A DNA stretch of 64,000 nucleotides from positions 1,577,944 to 1,641,943 of the forward strand of contig NZ_CP010803.1 of NCBI RefSeq assembly GCF_000960975.1. Direction: 5' to 3'. The stretch comes from Martelella endophytica. Its GTDB lineage: Bacteria; Pseudomonadota; Alphaproteobacteria; Rhizobiales; Rhizobiaceae. The translations under genes and the position numbers were made by a program. How positions within the stretch are numbered: position 1 is the first letter of the stretch; every line of letters begins with the position of its first letter. This document shows positions 1 through 9,114 of this stretch, in pieces. The notes under the pieces are model-generated. The model was not told the origin of the DNA. It ran no database searches and was given only the letters and a program-made list of their open reading frames with translations.

Positions 1-902
1 AATACGACATGCCGATGACGACCGCCGTCAACGCGGCCTCCGCGCCAACCGGAATGCTGATCCCGCCCACCGGCGCCTTCATCGTCTATTCGCTGATCAC
101 CGGCGGTTCGGCCTCCATCGTCGCGCTCTTCCTTGCCGGTTATTTCCCGGGCATCGTCATGGGGCTTGCGGTCATGGTCGTCGCCTATGTCTATGCCCGC
201 AGGCGCGGCTATGCTTCCGACAAGAGCCCCTTCCGTCTGGCCGAGGTCGCCGGCGTTCTCTGGCGGGCGATCCCGAGCCTCGGGCTCGTCGTGCTGGTCA
301 TCGGCGGCATTGTCGGCGGTGCCTTCACCGCGACGGAAGGTGCAGGCGTGGCCGTGCTTTACAGTCTGGTTCTGGCCATCTGCTATCGCAAGCTGACGCT
401 GGAGAAGTTGATCCGGGTCGGCATGGAAACGATCTATGCCTCCGGCGTCATCCTGTTCCTGATCGCCTGTTCCGGCCTGATGAGCTGGAGCATGACCTTC
501 GCCAGCATTCCCGACCAGATCGGCGAGATTCTGACGAGCATTTCCAGCAACAAATACGTGATCCTGCTGATGATCAACGTGGCGCTGCTGATCGTCGGTA
601 CCTTCATGGACATGTCGCCGGCGATGCTGATCTTCACGCCGATCCTGTTTCCGGTCGTCACCGATCTCGGCGTCGATCCGGTCCATTTCGGTGTCATTAT
701 CGTCTACAACCTGTGCATGGGCATCGTCACCCCGCCGGTCGGAACCGTGCTGTTCATCTCCGCCTCGATCACCGGCGAGAAGATCACCCGCGTCATCCCG
801 CCGCTTTTGCCGATCTTCACGGTGCAGTTCATCGGCCTGCTGGTCGTCACCTATCTGCCGGCCTTCAGTCTCGCGCTGCCACGCCTGTTTGGCGTGATGT
901 AA
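1..902 (+). CDS. dctM: TRAP transporter large permease, DctM family (5' end cut by window)
   Basis: This is the C-terminal part of the 12-14-helix membrane subunit of a TRAP transporter, which imports organic or sugar acids together with sodium using a periplasmic binding protein. The frame is open from the window edge, so the real start lies upstream. The hallmark segment AASAPTGMLIPPTGAFIVYS is followed by long hydrophobic stretches and the typical late motif GIVTPPVGTVLF. About 300 residues are visible, against about 430 for the family. A hairpin with a T-run follows the stop. The DUF2264 gene downstream and the kdu genes opposite suggest a uronate or oligouronide substrate, which is an inference. 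The family assignment is secure. Confidence 0.95.
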   Translation, partial: YDMPMTTAVNAASAPTGMLIPPTGAFIVYSLITGGSASIVALFLAGYFPGIVMGLAVMVVAYVYARRRGYASDKSPFRLAEVAGVLWRAIPSLGLVVLVIGGIVGGAFTATEGAGVAVLYSLVLAICYRKLTLEKLIRVGMETIYASGVILFLIACSGLMSWSMTFASIPDQIGEILTSISSNKYVILLMINVALLIVGTFMDMSPAMLIFTPILFPVVTDLGVDPVHFGVIIVYNLCMGIVTPPVGTVLFISASITGEKITRVIPPLLPIFTVQFIGLLVVTYLPAFSLALPRLFGVM

Positions 903-922
903 GGCCCACAAGAGAGACGCAG

Positions 923-953
923 GGCCGCCGACATTCAGTGCGGCGGCCTTTTC
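923..953 (+). terminator. Hairpin terminator after the first TRAP permease
   Basis: Arms GGCCGCCG (923-930) and CGGCGGCC (941-948) pair perfectly across a 10-nt loop and are followed by TTTT. It lies between dctM and the DUF2264 start at 971, so it probably ends or attenuates the TRAP transcript. Confidence 0.7.
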
Positions 954-970
954 ATTCCGGGACAGTTTCC

Positions 971-2773
971 ATGGCCTATTACGAAAAATTCCAGAACAAT
1001 CCGATGCGCAGCCGCGCGGACTTCCAGCGGTGCGTCTGCGACCTGTTCGAGCCTCTGGTGGCCCGACTGGAGACGCAGGGCGCGGCGCTTGATCTTCATG
1101 AGGGCGGCGCCCACTACGACATGAAGTCGAGTTCGCTCGAAGGTATTGCCCGCCCGCTCTGGGGCATCGTGCCGCTGACCCGCGGCGGCGGTCATTTTGC
1201 ACACTGGCCGCTGGTGCGGAGGGTGATCGCCGAGGGCACCGATCCGGAAAATCCGCACTTCTGGGGCGATCCCGGCGATATCGACCAGCGCTCCGTCGAA
1301 ATGGCTGCCTTCGGCCTGATGCTGCTGATGGTGCCAGGGGAGGGGTGGCATCCCTTCAGCGAGAGCGAAAAGAACAATCTCGCCCGATGGCTTTCGCGCA
1401 TCCAGTATCAGAGGATGCCGAACAACAACTGGCTGTTCTTCACCGTCATCGTCCAGGAGGCGTTGAAATCCGTCGGCCGGGTCGATCTCGTGGAGGCGGC
1501 CCGCGAGGCCGAATGCCTCAATCGTCTTGCCGGCTGGTATCGCGAAGGCGGCTGGTATGGCGATGGCGACGGGCAGGGGGTCGATCACTATGGCGGCTTC
1601 GCCATGCATTTCTACGGTCTGCTCTACGCGCTCTATGCCGACAAGCCGGACGAGAGGCTCGCTGCCCTGTTCCGCGAGCGTGCCGATATCTTCGCCGAAC
1701 CCTTCGCGCACTGGTTTGCCGACACCGGCGAAACGCTCGCCGTCGGTCGATCGCTGTCCTATCGCTTCGCAACCTCCGCTTTCTGGGGTGCGCTCGCCGT
1801 CTCCGGCCAGACGCCGCTATCGGTGGCCACGATCAAGGGATTGTGGGCGCGGCAGATCCGCATCTGGCGCGACAAGCCGATCTTTTCCGCCGATGGCATC
1901 CTGTCGCGCGGCTATGACTATCCAAGCCTTTTCGTCTGCGAGGAATACAATTCCCCGACCTCTCCCTATTGGGCCATGAAGGCGTTCCTGCCGCTGGCGC
2001 TTCCGGAGGATTCGCCGTTCTGGACCGCCGACGAGGCGCCGCTGGCGCTTGGCGACGATGTCGTCGAAATGCCCGGCGGACCGATGATCGCCCAGCGCGT
2101 TGAGGGCCATGCTATCGTTCACTACGCGGCCCCCGTCCATCGCAAGGTGCAGGCGGACAAATACAACAAGTTCGCCTACTCGACCCGCTTCGGCATGGAA
2201 GTGAACGCGTTGCAATATGCCGAGATGGGTAAATTCGGCGACAATATTCTCGCCTTCTCCTTCGACGACGGCGCCAACTGGCAGATGCGGCTTGAAAACA
2301 AGGCGGCGGAAATCCGTGACGGCAAGCTGATCGCGCGATGGCGATCGGGTGACCAGTGTGTTGAAACGGAGATCGCGGTCATCGGCGGCGGTGTTTTCTC
2401 CCGAACCCACCGTTTCATCCTCGATCGGCCTGCTCTGGTCGTGGAAACGGGCTTTGCGGTGGACCGCTGGTATCGCGAATTCACCCTCATCGAACCGCCG
2501 CTCGAGCGCCTCGGCAAGTCGCCGATAGCTGGTGCGGAAGTCGCAATTCAGGGCCAGAACGGGATTTCGGGGATTCGCAGTCTCGATGGATATTCCAAGA
2601 CGCCATCTGTTGCGCTGCGTACGCACATGAACGTCGTTTCGCCCCGAACGGCGATACCGTATCTGCTTGCCGCTCTTCCGGCCGGAGAACACACGATCGT
2701 CGACGCGTTCGCGGTATCGCCCGAAGCGAGACCCGTAGTCTGGCCAGAGGCCGTTCTCCACGCGAGCGTCTGA
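971..2773 (+). CDS. DUF2264 domain-containing protein, candidate glucuronide hydrolase
   Basis: A 600-residue soluble protein with no signal peptide or membrane segment, so probably cytoplasmic. It is rich in aromatic residues and matches DUF2264 proteins by eye (PLWGIVPLTRGGG, NNNWLFF, DGQGVDHYGGFAMHFYG), a pattern typical of an alpha/alpha-barrel catalytic domain followed by a beta-rich domain. The start at 971 was chosen because the match begins at MAYYEKFQNNP; the frame is open further upstream only inside dctM. From memory, some DUF2264 proteins have been described as glucuronidases (GH154), but I cannot verify that here. Between a TRAP permease and kduI/kduD it could release uronates from imported oligosaccharides. 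The family is likely; the activity is inference. Confidence 0.85.
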   Translation: MAYYEKFQNNPMRSRADFQRCVCDLFEPLVARLETQGAALDLHEGGAHYDMKSSSLEGIARPLWGIVPLTRGGGHFAHWPLVRRVIAEGTDPENPHFWGDPGDIDQRSVEMAAFGLMLLMVPGEGWHPFSESEKNNLARWLSRIQYQRMPNNNWLFFTVIVQEALKSVGRVDLVEAAREAECLNRLAGWYREGGWYGDGDGQGVDHYGGFAMHFYGLLYALYADKPDERLAALFRERADIFAEPFAHWFADTGETLAVGRSLSYRFATSAFWGALAVSGQTPLSVATIKGLWARQIRIWRDKPIFSADGILSRGYDYPSLFVCEEYNSPTSPYWAMKAFLPLALPEDSPFWTADEAPLALGDDVVEMPGGPMIAQRVEGHAIVHYAAPVHRKVQADKYNKFAYSTRFGMEVNALQYAEMGKFGDNILAFSFDDGANWQMRLENKAAEIRDGKLIARWRSGDQCVETEIAVIGGGVFSRTHRFILDRPALVVETGFAVDRWYREFTLIEPPLERLGKSPIAGAEVAIQGQNGISGIRSLDGYSKTPSVALRTHMNVVSPRTAIPYLLAALPAGEHTIVDAFAVSPEARPVVWPEAVLHASV

Positions 2774-2848
2774 TCGTTCGACGCTTCCGGCAGCAAGCGC
2801 AGACGCCGGTCTGGCGCATGTCAGATGATCGCGTTCGCGCCCCTCAGC

Positions 2849-2909
2849 AAAAAAGAGGCCCGGCCGGAAACGCCCTTGCCGAAATGGCAGGGACGTCTCC
2901 GGCCGGGCC
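2849..2909 (-). terminator. Strong hairpin terminator of the gntR-kduD operon
   Basis: Perfect 12-bp arms GGCCCGGCCGGA (2857-2868) and TCCGGCCGGGCC (2898-2909) enclose further pairing (CCCTTGCC with GGCAGGG). On the minus strand the stem is followed by a run of T (the A-run at 2849-2854). It stands between the convergent DUF2264 and kduD genes and probably ends both transcripts. Confidence 0.8.
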
Positions 2910-2931
2910 GAAGCGTCTAGCGGTCAGCCAA

Positions 2932-3717
2932 TCAGGGCTGCTTGCCGATATAGGCGAGGATGCCGCCGTCGACATAGAGCACGTGGCCGTTGACGAAATC
3001 GGAGGCTGCCGAGGCGAGGAAGATGGCCGGGCCCTTCAGGTCCTGCGTCGTGCCCCAGCGGTTGGCAGGGGTCTTGGCAAGGATGAAGGAGTTGAAGGGG
3101 TGGCCGGGCTCGCGCAGCGGTGCGGTCTGCGGCGTTTCGATATAGCCGGGGCCGATGCCGTTGCACTGGATGTTGTAGGAACCATATTCCGACGCGATAT
3201 TGCGGGTCAGCATCTTCAGACCGCCCTTGGCAGCGGCATAGGCCGATACCGTCTCGCGGCCGAGTTCGCTCATCATCGAGCAGATGTTGATGATCTTGCC
3301 GGAGCGGCGTTCCATCATCGACGGCAGCACGGCCTTGGCCATGATGAAGGGGGCCGTCAGGTCGATGTCGATGACCTTGCGGAAATCCTTGGCTTCCATC
3401 TCGTGCATCGGCGTGCGGGCGATGATGCCGGCATTGTTGACGAGAATGTCGACCGGGCCGACATCTTCGGCGATCTGGGCGACCATTTTCTGAACCGAAG
3501 GTTCATCGGTGACGTCGCAGATATAGCCCTTGGCATCGATGCCGGCTTCCTTGTAGGCGGCAACGCCCTTGGCCAGGAAGTCTTCGTTGATGTCGTTGAA
3601 GACGATGGTCGCACCGGCTTCGGCCAGTGCCGAAGCGATCGAGAAGCCAATGCCGTAGGAGGCGCCGGTGATCAGCGCGACCTTGCCAGTGAGGGAGAAA
3701 TTGTCTGCAAAACTCAT
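2932..3717 (-). CDS. kduD: SDR dehydrogenase KduD-like / gluconate 5-dehydrogenase-like
   Basis: A 261-residue short-chain dehydrogenase. The nucleotide-binding motif TGASYGIG lies at residues 17-24, NNAG at 94-97, and the catalytic set is Ser147, Tyr160 and Lys164. KduD enzymes interconvert 2,5-diketo-3-deoxygluconate and 2-keto-3-deoxygluconate with NAD(P), the step directly after KduI. The 47-nt gap to the upstream kduI gene supports this role. By sequence alone it could also be called gluconate 5-dehydrogenase, since the two groups are close. It is the last gene before the terminator. No strong Shine-Dalgarno is visible, but the start fits the family length. Confidence 0.85.
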   Translation of the reverse strand: MSFADNFSLTGKVALITGASYGIGFSIASALAEAGATIVFNDINEDFLAKGVAAYKEAGIDAKGYICDVTDEPSVQKMVAQIAEDVGPVDILVNNAGIIARTPMHEMEAKDFRKVIDIDLTAPFIMAKAVLPSMMERRSGKIINICSMMSELGRETVSAYAAAKGGLKMLTRNIASEYGSYNIQCNGIGPGYIETPQTAPLREPGHPFNSFILAKTPANRWGTTQDLKGPAIFLASAASDFVNGHVLYVDGGILAYIGKQP

Positions 3718-3764
3718 GGATCGGTTCTTTCCGTTCTAGAGGTTCATTGGAGTGAGGACGACGA

Positions 3765-4607
3765 TCAACGCAGTTCGTTGATCGGGATCTGGTCCATGTC
3801 GTTGAAGGTCAGGTTCTCGCCACCCATCGCCCAGATGAAGGTGTAGTTGGTCGTTCCGCAGCCGGCGTGGATGCTCCAGGACGGGCTGATGACGGCCTGT
3901 TCGTTCTGAACGAGGATGTGGCGGGTCTGCTTGCCTTCGCCCATCATGTGGAACACCGACTGATCTTCGGGCAGGTTGAAATAGGTGTAGATTTCCATGC
4001 GACGCTCATGGGTGTGCGCCGGCATGGTGTTCCAGACATTGCCGGGTTCCAGCTGGGTCAGGCCCATGGAAAGCTGGCAGGTTTCCAGAACGTCGGGGTG
4101 GATGAACTGGTTGATGACGCGCTTGTTGGCGGTCTTGTTGTCGCCCATCGGCACCTTCTTGGCGTCAGCCATCTTCAGGAAGGTGGTCTTGCAGGATTTG
4201 TGGGCCGGAGCCGAAACCATGTAGAACTTGGCAGGCTTGGCCGGATCGGCGCTCTTGAAGGTCACCGTCTTGGTGCCGCGGGTGATGTAGAGGCAATCCT
4301 GGTAATCGAGATTGAAGGTCTCGCCATCAGCTTCGATCGAACCGGCGCCACCGATGTTGAAGATACCGATTTCGCGGCGTTCCAGAATGTAGTTGGTGCC
4401 GAAGGTCTTCATGCACTCGATACCCTTGTCGAGCGACACGGTTTCGGAAACCGGCATGCAGCCAAAGGTGACCATGCGGTCGATATGCGAATAGACGGCA
4501 ACCACCGCGTCGGCGACATAGAGGTTTTCGATCAGGAATTCGTCGCGCACTTCCTCGGTGTTGTAGCGCTGGAAGTCCTTCTGATTGACGGAATAGCGAA
4601 TATCCAT
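3765..4607 (-). CDS. kduI: 5-dehydro-4-deoxy-D-glucuronate isomerase
   Basis: KduI isomerises 4-deoxy-L-threo-5-hexosulose uronate, the product of unsaturated uronate release, to 2,5-diketo-3-deoxygluconate. The 280-residue length equals that of known KduI. The cupin zinc ligands are all present: His198, His200 and Glu205 in AHTHERRMEIYTYF, and His247 in WSIHAGCG, each two residues further on than in the E. coli enzyme as I recall it. An AAGGAG lies 9 nt before the ATG. It is followed by kduD and preceded by a YhcH-type sugar-processing gene, consistent with pectin or other uronate catabolism. Confidence 0.95.
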   Translation of the reverse strand: MDIRYSVNQKDFQRYNTEEVRDEFLIENLYVADAVVAVYSHIDRMVTFGCMPVSETVSLDKGIECMKTFGTNYILERREIGIFNIGGAGSIEADGETFNLDYQDCLYITRGTKTVTFKSADPAKPAKFYMVSAPAHKSCKTTFLKMADAKKVPMGDNKTANKRVINQFIHPDVLETCQLSMGLTQLEPGNVWNTMPAHTHERRMEIYTYFNLPEDQSVFHMMGEGKQTRHILVQNEQAVISPSWSIHAGCGTTNYTFIWAMGGENLTFNDMDQIPINELR

Positions 4608-4742
4608 GGTTCAAGTCTCCTTCTTTCGTTTTGAAGCGCTCCGCCGCGAGCGGCACGCGCTTCCTGAATTTGAAAAGTCATTGGCCAAGCTGCGTCAGTG
4701 CGCCTTGATTTGCATTGACTTAAGCCAGCCGCCGCGCGGTTT

Positions 4743-5219
4743 TCACGGGGTCGCCTCAACCCGGACCTTCACAACCACCTTGCGGACGGCCTTGCCCGGT
4801 TCAGCCACCGCGCAGCCGGGACGATGCACATCCCAGGGGTAGAACACGGCGTAGCTTCCTGCCGGCATCATCAGCGATGTCTCGCCGGCAACCGTGTCGT
4901 AGAAGAGAATGTCGCGTTCTTCGGCGTGGTCTTCCACGGCGCGCATTCCGGCGTTAAGGGGCGCAAAGCCGATGGCTTCCTCACCGGAAACGACATACTG
5001 GATGTCGAAATAGCGGATATGGGATTCCGGTCTGTTGGCTTCGGCGGGACGGGTGTCATAGTCCTGCACGGAGGCGAAGATCCGGTCCCCGTCGATCTCG
5101 ATCCTGCCTTCCGGCGCATTTTCGAGATTGGTTTCCTTCAGGAAGCGGAGTCCTTCCAGAACCGCTTCCGGCAGCGTCGCCTGTTCGAGATCGACATTAT
5201 CGAGGCGTCCGTAGATCAC
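4743..5219 (-). CDS. YhcH/YjgK/YiaL family protein (DUF386, beta-barrel sugar-processing protein)
   Basis: A 158-residue cupin-like protein of the YhcH/YiaL family, often encoded with sialic-acid or uronate catabolic genes and thought to act as an anomerase or sugar isomerase. Supporting segments are VIYGRLDN at the start, SHIRYFDIQYVVSGEE and the C-terminal FYPWDVHRPG, where the histidines probably bind metal. The GTG at 5219 was chosen because AAGGAG stands 8 nt upstream and because family members start with M-I-Y/F-G; the frame remains open to 5300. It lies between dctM and kduI in the same direction. The biochemical role in this operon is unproven. Confidence 0.88.
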   Translation of the reverse strand: MIYGRLDNVDLEQATLPEAVLEGLRFLKETNLENAPEGRIEIDGDRIFASVQDYDTRPAEANRPESHIRYFDIQYVVSGEEAIGFAPLNAGMRAVEDHAEERDILFYDTVAGETSLMMPAGSYAVFYPWDVHRPGCAVAEPGKAVRKVVVKVRVEATP

Positions 5220-5371
5220 AGTCTTATCTCCTTGGAACCCCGCCGGTCCGGGGCGGATGGCGACGGCACTTGCGTCGTGCCACCCTTCAATTATCGGCAA
5301 CTCTCACGCGGTCCGGCATCTGCGTGGAGCCGTTCCGGCGGCCCCTTGGCGGGGTCGCCGGCTTGCGGTTT

Positions 5372-6679
5372 TTACTGGATCAGGCCGGCTGCGCGCGGCA
5401 GCGCCAGCGAGAGTTCCGGTACGAAGGTCACCAGCATCAGCATGGCGACGAGGATGACGAAGAACGGAAGCAGAGGCTTCACGACCTGTTCGATCTTCAG
5501 ATCGGCGATGCGGCAACCGACGAACATGATCGGACCGACCGGCGGGGTGATGGTGCCGATGCAGAGGTTGAAGACCATCAGCACACCGAAGTGGACCGGA
5601 TCGATGCCGAGCGAGATGGCGATCGGCAGGAAGATCGGTGCGAAGATCAGGATCGCAGGCGTCGGGTCCATCACGCAGCCGAGCAGCAGCAGGACCACGT
5701 TCATGATGATCATGATCAGGATCGGGTTGTCGGTGATCGACAGCAGCGACGAGGCGATGATGTTCGGGATCTGCGCATAGGCCATGATCCAGCCCATGAT
5801 CGACGACACACCGATCATGAAGATGATCATTGAAGTCGTCTTGACCGTTCCGAGCAGCAGCTCCGGGAGCATCTTGATCGACAGCGTGCGGTAGGCGAAC
5901 GACAGTACCGTGACGTAGACAACCGCGATCGCGCTGGCTTCCGTCGGCGTGAAGATGCCGGAGATGATGCCGCCGACGACGATGACGATCATCGCAAGTG
6001 CCGGGATGGCTTCGATCGTGGTCTTGAAGTTGGTCCTGAAGTTGGCGACGCGTTCGGCCTTGTAGCCGGCCCGGCGGGCAAAGAAGATCACCGGCACCAT
6101 GCAGGCCAGCCCCCAGAGAATGCCCGGCAGATAGCCGGCCATGAACAGGGCGGCCACAGAAGAACCACCGCTTGCGAGCGAGTAGATGATGAAGGTGTTG
6201 CTTGGCGGGATCAGCATGCCGGCTGGCGCCGAGGCGATGTTGGCAGCGGCTGCAAACTTCGGATCGTAACCATCGGCCTTCTGCTGCGGCCCCATGGCGC
6301 CACCGATGGCGGCAGCGGCTGCAACACCCGAACCGCTGATCGCGCCGAAGAGCATGTTGGCAACGATGTTGGTCTGGATCAGCGCACCGGGAACGAAGCA
6401 GATCAGCGCCTTTGCGAAGTTGATCAGCCTCCGCGCTATCCCTCCTGTCGTCATGATATTGCCGGCCAGGATGAAGAACGGGATCGCCAGAAGCGAGAAT
6501 GAGTTGATGCCGGCGAAGATGCGCTGTGCGGAGGTGATTGCCATGCGGTCGAAGCTGAAGATGGTGGCCATCGCCAGCACGGAACCGATGCCCATGCTGA
6601 CACTGATCGGCACGCCGATCATCAGCAGGATCGGGATGGAAATGAGTAGGATAAGACCTATGTCGGCTGCGTTTGCCAT
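5372..6679 (-). CDS. dctM: TRAP transporter large permease, DctM family
   Basis: A 435-residue polytopic membrane protein forming the translocation subunit of a TRAP transporter. It shows the classical DctM features: AIPFFILAGNIMTTGGIARR near residue 80, IASAPAGMLIPPSNTFIIYS in the middle and the late GTITPPVGPIMF motif. The ATG at 6679 begins 1 nt after the dctQ stop and has GGGGAGG upstream, so the two are translationally coupled; an in-frame extension to 6712 inside dctQ is unlikely. It works with DctP and DctQ upstream. Neighbouring kdu genes suggest the substrate is a sugar acid or unsaturated uronate. Confidence 0.96.
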   Translation of the reverse strand: MANAADIGLILLISIPILLMIGVPISVSMGIGSVLAMATIFSFDRMAITSAQRIFAGINSFSLLAIPFFILAGNIMTTGGIARRLINFAKALICFVPGALIQTNIVANMLFGAISGSGVAAAAAIGGAMGPQQKADGYDPKFAAAANIASAPAGMLIPPSNTFIIYSLASGGSSVAALFMAGYLPGILWGLACMVPVIFFARRAGYKAERVANFRTNFKTTIEAIPALAMIVIVVGGIISGIFTPTEASAIAVVYVTVLSFAYRTLSIKMLPELLLGTVKTTSMIIFMIGVSSIMGWIMAYAQIPNIIASSLLSITDNPILIMIIMNVVLLLLGCVMDPTPAILIFAPIFLPIAISLGIDPVHFGVLMVFNLCIGTITPPVGPIMFVGCRIADLKIEQVVKPLLPFFVILVAMLMLVTFVPELSLALPRAAGLIQ

Positions 6680-6680
6680 T

Positions 6681-7196
6681 TTATTTGGCCTCCCCTTCGG
6701 CGCTCTGTGCATTCACAGGGCGGAGAAATGCGAGAATGTCGTTCCAGATGTTGTAGAGGCAGTAGAAGGCGGAGAAGGCACCACAAAGCGGCAGCGCGAT
6801 ATAGATCTGGCCGGTTCTCAGGAACGGCATGGCTGCGTTGGTCTGGCGCATCGTCCTGTCGACGGCATCAAGACCGCCAATCAGAAGAATGCCGACGACA
6901 AAGAGCAGGATCAGAACATCTGTTGCGATCTGGAAGCTTGCCTTCCAGCGTGGTGACGAAAAGGCTTCGACAAAGAGCCCGATATTCATGTGTCCTCTCT
7001 CTCCGAACAGGAGAGCGGCGCCCAGAAGGACCAGCCAGACAAACATGATCTTCGCCAGCTCTTCCGACATCGCGCCGGCGCCGCTGAACACATAGCGGTT
7101 TACCACCTGCCAGGTCACGACAACCGTCAGAAGACCACACAATGTGATGCAGATCGTTGCCAGAAGCCGGTCGACCCAAAGCTTGATCGTATGCAT
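6681..7196 (-). CDS. dctQ: TRAP transporter small permease, DctQ family
   Basis: A 171-residue inner-membrane protein with four predicted helices, the expected size for DctQ. The conserved segment WQVVNRYVFSGAGAMSEELA, followed by FVWLVLLGAALLF and GHMNIGLFVE, is diagnostic. It forms the membrane complex with DctM, whose start lies 1 nt after this stop. A 70-nt gap with short inverted repeats (TCCCGG at 7214-7219 with CCGGGA at 7235-7240) separates it from dctP. Such gaps often set a higher dosage for the binding protein, but that is only suggested here. Confidence 0.95.
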   Translation of the reverse strand: MHTIKLWVDRLLATICITLCGLLTVVVTWQVVNRYVFSGAGAMSEELAKIMFVWLVLLGAALLFGERGHMNIGLFVEAFSSPRWKASFQIATDVLILLFVVGILLIGGLDAVDRTMRQTNAAMPFLRTGQIYIALPLCGAFSAFYCLYNIWNDILAFLRPVNAQSAEGEAK

Positions 7197-7266
7197 AGCA
7201 AGTTACTTTCTCATCCCGGACGGCCCCGGAAATCCCGGGACCGCCACCAGGCTGTTGGTGTTTTGA

Positions 7267-8265
7267 TTATTGAGCTTCGCCGTGCATCTGGGCGTAGATC
7301 TTCTTGGTGACGTCGCTGGTGAGCTTCTGCTCGGTCAGCGGACGGACGGCGTCGCGGAAGGGCTGAAGGTCAACCTCGTTGAACGTCGCGCCGGCTTCTT
7401 CGGCGAGAGCACGGGACTTGGCCGCATCTTCGGCAAAGACGTCGAATTCGTAGTCGGCGGCCTTCTGCAGTTCTTCCGTGAAGATCTGCTTCACGTCGTC
7501 GGGAAGGTCTTCATACATGTCGACATTCATCACCAGATAGTCAGGGATCATCAGGTGCTGCGTGTAGGAGAAGTACGGAGCGATTTCCGAGTGCTTCAGC
7601 GACCAATAGGTGACTTCGTTGTTTTCGCCGCCATCGAGAACGCCGGTCTGGATCGCGGTGTAGACTTCGCCCTGACCCATTGCGATGCCGTTGCCGCCCA
7701 TCATGTTCATCATGTCGATGTTGGTCTGCGACTGCATCACGCGGATCTTTTCGCCGGACAGATCGGCAGGCGTTTCGACCGGACGATCCTTCAGGTAGAC
7801 GTTGCGCGAACCGGCCGTGAAGGCGGCGACGACGACGATGCCCTGATCGGCAACCGAGTTGTAGAGATCGCCGACGATTTCAGGATTGTTCACGACCGAC
7901 TTCTGGTGCTCCATGCTGTCGAATACGTAGGGCAGGTTGAAGACGACGAAATCGGGGTTCCAGCTTTCCAGGAGGCTGGCGGCGGCGAGCGACATGGCGA
8001 TCGTGCCCGTCTGCGCCATTTCGACGGTTTCCTTCTGGGCGCCGAGCAGTTCGTTCGGGAAGATCTTGACGGTGTATTCGCCGTTGGTGCGCTCGGCGAG
8101 CGCTTCACCGAAGCGTTCCATCGCCTTGTACTGCGGATGGGTTTCCGGCTGGTTGAACGCGATTTCGAACACGGTCTCCGAGAAAGCCGGGCTTGCGCCA
8201 AAGACGGCGCCGAGAGCGATGGCGCTGACACCTGCCAGCTTGAGGGTATTTTGTACGGTCTTCAT
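7267..8265 (-). CDS. dctP: TRAP transporter solute-binding protein, DctP family
   Basis: A 332-residue periplasmic receptor. It begins with a signal peptide ending near FGASPAFS, followed by typical DctP text: FNQPETHPQYKAMERFGEAL, LSGEKIRVMQSQTNIDMM and GQGEVYTAIQTGVLDGGENN, the last two framing the conserved arginine that binds a substrate carboxylate. The ATG at 8265 was chosen because GGGAGG lies 5 nt upstream and a signal peptide then follows; the frame is open to 8355. It delivers substrate to DctQM encoded downstream. It resembles the DctP clade used for uronates, which is an inference from context. Confidence 0.95.
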   Translation of the reverse strand: MKTVQNTLKLAGVSAIALGAVFGASPAFSETVFEIAFNQPETHPQYKAMERFGEALAERTNGEYTVKIFPNELLGAQKETVEMAQTGTIAMSLAAASLLESWNPDFVVFNLPYVFDSMEHQKSVVNNPEIVGDLYNSVADQGIVVVAAFTAGSRNVYLKDRPVETPADLSGEKIRVMQSQTNIDMMNMMGGNGIAMGQGEVYTAIQTGVLDGGENNEVTYWSLKHSEIAPYFSYTQHLMIPDYLVMNVDMYEDLPDDVKQIFTEELQKAADYEFDVFAEDAAKSRALAEEAGATFNEVDLQPFRDAVRPLTEQKLTSDVTKKIYAQMHGEAQ

Positions 8266-8314
8266 GATTGCCTCCCATGAGGATAGTGACTTCAGATTTG
8301 CCGGCCGGATCAGA

Positions 8315-9094
8315 TTAGCGGGGCCGACTTTCGCTTTGAGAGGCGATGTTCGCATCGCCCCACTTCTCGTAGACGTTGTTGATGTCTCCGATGAAATAGT
8401 CAGGGTTGAGATCGCGGATCGGACGCAGGTCCTCCGCGCTCAGGCCCTCGAGATGATGGGTCATCGCCGCAACGGCGCGCTCCGCATCCTTGTCCGCCAG
8501 CGCGTCGACGATTTCGGCGTGCTCGACGATGACGCGCTCCATGCGGTTGATCTGCGGCAGCGTCATGCGGCGGTAGCGGTCGACCTGCAGCTTGACCTGT
8601 TCGATGATCTTCCAGATGCCGGGATAGCCGCCGGCAACCGCGATCGCCCGATGCAGCGCCTCGTCGGCGGCATGGAACTGCTCGCTGTCGCCCGCATCCG
8701 TGCGCTCGCGCTGCAGCACCAGAAGCGCCCGCATGTTGGCGATCTCGCTGCCCTGAACGCGGGCGGCGGCGGCGCGGACATTCACCTGCTCCAGCGCGGT
8801 GCGGGCGACCTGGGCTTCGAGAAGCGAGGCGACCGGGATCTTCGAAACGGTGGTGCCCGATTTCGGAACGATATCGACCAGCTGCTCTTCAGCCAGCCGC
8901 AGCAAGGCTTCGCGGACCGGCGTGCGGCTCAGACCGCTCTCGGCGGCGATTTCCTTTTCGCTGATCGGGGCACCGGGCAGGCGCTGAAGCGACACGATCT
9001 CGTAGCGCAGGCGGCGATGAACAATCTGAGTGGCCGTCGCGCCGCGGCTTGCACTTCCTGTGATGTCTATCATGCTGTCAGATGAGTATCCCAT
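8315..9094 (-). CDS. GntR-family regulator, FadR/FCD type
   Basis: A 259-residue repressor with an N-terminal winged helix (ISEKEIAAESGLSRTPVREALLRLAEE) and a C-terminal all-helical FCD ligand domain containing DADEALHR-like and HLEGL histidine segments. FCD regulators usually sense small organic acids. The ATG at 9094 has GGAGG 5 nt upstream and was preferred to 9106. It is the first gene of a unidirectional run of seven genes down to kduD, so it probably controls uronate uptake and breakdown and its own promoter. Two overlapping palindromes at 9115-9141 just upstream are the likely operator. Confidence 0.92.
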   Translation of the reverse strand: MGYSSDSMIDITGSASRGATATQIVHRRLRYEIVSLQRLPGAPISEKEIAAESGLSRTPVREALLRLAEEQLVDIVPKSGTTVSKIPVASLLEAQVARTALEQVNVRAAAARVQGSEIANMRALLVLQRERTDAGDSEQFHAADEALHRAIAVAGGYPGIWKIIEQVKLQVDRYRRMTLPQINRMERVIVEHAEIVDALADKDAERAVAAMTHHLEGLSAEDLRPIRDLNPDYFIGDINNVYEKWGDANIASQSESRPR

Positions 9095-9114
9095 CTGCGC
9101 CTCCATCGTTTGTT

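Noticed and set aside
2818..3846. A 342-codon plus-strand frame opposite kduD
   Set aside because: It begins within the terminator hairpin and is antisense to an SDR gene with a complete active site.
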